Shown here: positions 5,020 through 5,751 of the stretch, in pieces
Layout of the letters: every line of letters starts with the position of its first letter
How positions within the stretch are numbered: the stretch's first letter is position 1
Assembly (NCBI GenBank): GCA_001771735.1
Contig: MEUM01000166.1
Span: 11,278-17,028 of the forward strand
Direction: 5' to 3'
Origin: Caldifarciminota bacterium RBG_13_43_14
GTDB taxonomy: Bacteria > Hydrothermota > Tepidihabitantia > SM23-42
DNA: 5,751 nucleotides
The notes under the pieces: model-generated
Databases searched by the model: none
The model's input: the letters and a program-made list of their open reading frames with translations, nothing else
What the model was told of the DNA's origin: nothing
Position numbers and translations under genes: made by a program

Positions 5020-5751
5020 TCAATTAAACCCAGTGAGATTTTGTTTCAGCCTTATCCAATCATTCTTATCAAAATGGCCGGCTATGATGATCACGGACAG
5101 GTAGATCAACATCGTGATCGCGAACCGGGGAACCGATGGCATTGACCTCAACCAGAACCCGATAGACCCGGCCACCACTAAAGCGATGACTGAACCTCTA
5201 ATGCAATTCCAAACATTGAATTTTTGCCGGCGCAATAATTCACGGGTCATAAGCATAATGCTGAATAATTCACCGGCGACCAGGGCGATTGCCGCACCGC
5301 TGGCTTTCATGAACACAACGAGAAAAACCATAAGCACCGAACTCAAGATCGAGGTCACAGTAACAACCCGCATGAATTTATTTTCATGCTCCAGGGCCAC
5401 CAACCCATAACCATAAATTGAATTCAGCGGTGATATAAGAAAATAGAAAAGAAGGATCTGAAAAACAATGATCGATCTTTCGTATCCTGCACCATAGATG
5501 AGCGAAATGATCTGTTTTGCGAATATAAAACAAACAATCATCACCATCGTGGTTATTACCGTCATCACCTTGGTCAAAAGATCGAATGAGAATTTAAGCT
5601 GATCAGGGTTTTCCTGATATTGCCGGGTAATAACTGGAAAGAAAACATAATGAAAAACCCTCTCAACGATCAACAGCATCAAAACAACTTTATAGGCGGC
5701 ACTGTAGGCTCCAACCTCGATCTGGGTCGATAAAATGCCCAGTATTATGGC
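5020..5751 (-). CDS. Polysaccharide/oligosaccharide flippase (Wzx/MATE-like), C-terminal part
   Basis: The last 243 residues of a multi-pass inner-membrane protein of the MOP superfamily, which flips lipid-linked oligosaccharide units across the membrane during surface polysaccharide assembly. The frame is open to the window edge: codons from 5751 to 5683 continue the family pattern (STQIEVGAYSAAYK), so the TTG/ATG near 5680 is not the true start. About seven further hydrophobic segments are visible, including VVLMLLIVERVFHYVFFPVI, the charged loop FAKQIISLIYGAGY, and PLNSIYGYGLVALEHENKF, which match the C-terminal half of the family. Family members are usually about 420-500 residues, so roughly half is missing because of the window. 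The gene ends at TGA 5020-5022; the transposon lies just downstream. Loss of upstream sequence hides any operon partners. Confidence 0.85.
   Translation of the reverse strand, partial: AIILGILSTQIEVGAYSAAYKVVLMLLIVERVFHYVFFPVITRQYQENPDQLKFSFDLLTKVMTVITTMVMIVCFIFAKQIISLIYGAGYERSIIVFQILLFYFLISPLNSIYGYGLVALEHENKFMRVVTVTSILSSVLMVFLVVFMKASGAAIALVAGELFSIMLMTRELLRRQKFNVWNCIRGSVIALVVAGSIGFWLRSMPSVPRFAITMLIYLSVIIIAGHFDKNDWIRLKQNLTGFN

Noticed and set aside
5680..5682. TTG/ATG near 5680 as the start of the flippase
   Set aside because: The frame stays open upstream to the window edge and those residues match the family pattern, so the gene is truncated by the window.

Overview
The window looks like chromosomal DNA from a Gram-negative-type bacterium of moderate G+C. 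The evidence is one lipoprotein with an outer-membrane-type sorting residue, a secreted TPR + LamG-like protein, and the C-terminal half of a polysaccharide flippase. Promoters resemble sigma-70 boxes (TTGACN, 16-17 nt, TATAAT-like), and two genes have strong AAGGAGG ribosome sites, which argues against Bacteroidetes-type signals. The protein styles (a lipoprotein with FPLTVGNEW near its N-terminus, and the TPR-LamG fusion) remind me of FCB-group or candidate-phylum bacteria such as WOR-3/Cloacimonadota. That placement is an impression, not a result.

Layout from left to right. (1) 26-1516, minus: an intact NAD(P)-dependent aldehyde dehydrogenase with its own promoter at 1598-1625, a perfect 19-bp palindrome in its leader and a strong ribosome site. 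(2) 1517-1878: a non-coding gap holding that promoter and a 52-bp double-hairpin repeat resembling a REPIN. (3) 1879-3111, minus: a secreted TPR + LamG-like protein. The longer TTG-started reading (from 3150) runs through what looks like its promoter, so I start it at the ATG at 3111, which makes the mRNA almost leaderless. (4) 3112-3288: a divergent intergenic region with two promoters and a 20-bp palindrome between them. (5) 3289-3897, plus: a Thr-rich acidic lipoprotein followed by a 16-bp-stem terminator that can work in both directions. (6) 3980-4978: a 999-bp mobile element bounded by 25-bp perfect inverted repeats. It carries one intact minus-strand Y1 (HUH) REP-associated-type transposase whose C-terminus resembles DnaA domain IV. 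Its promoter is inside the element and its stop codon lies inside the left inverted repeat. (7) 4979-5006: a 14-bp perfect tandem duplication abutting the element. (8) 5020-5751, minus: the C-terminal part of a Wzx/MATE-like flippase that continues past the window edge.

The host genes do not form an obvious single pathway: each complete gene has its own promoter. The most unusual material is the transposon (HUH nuclease plus DnaA-like DNA-binding domain, long inverted repeats with iterated motifs), the separate REPIN-like repeat, and two palindromes placed like operators. No CRISPR array, tRNA, rRNA or defence locus was seen.
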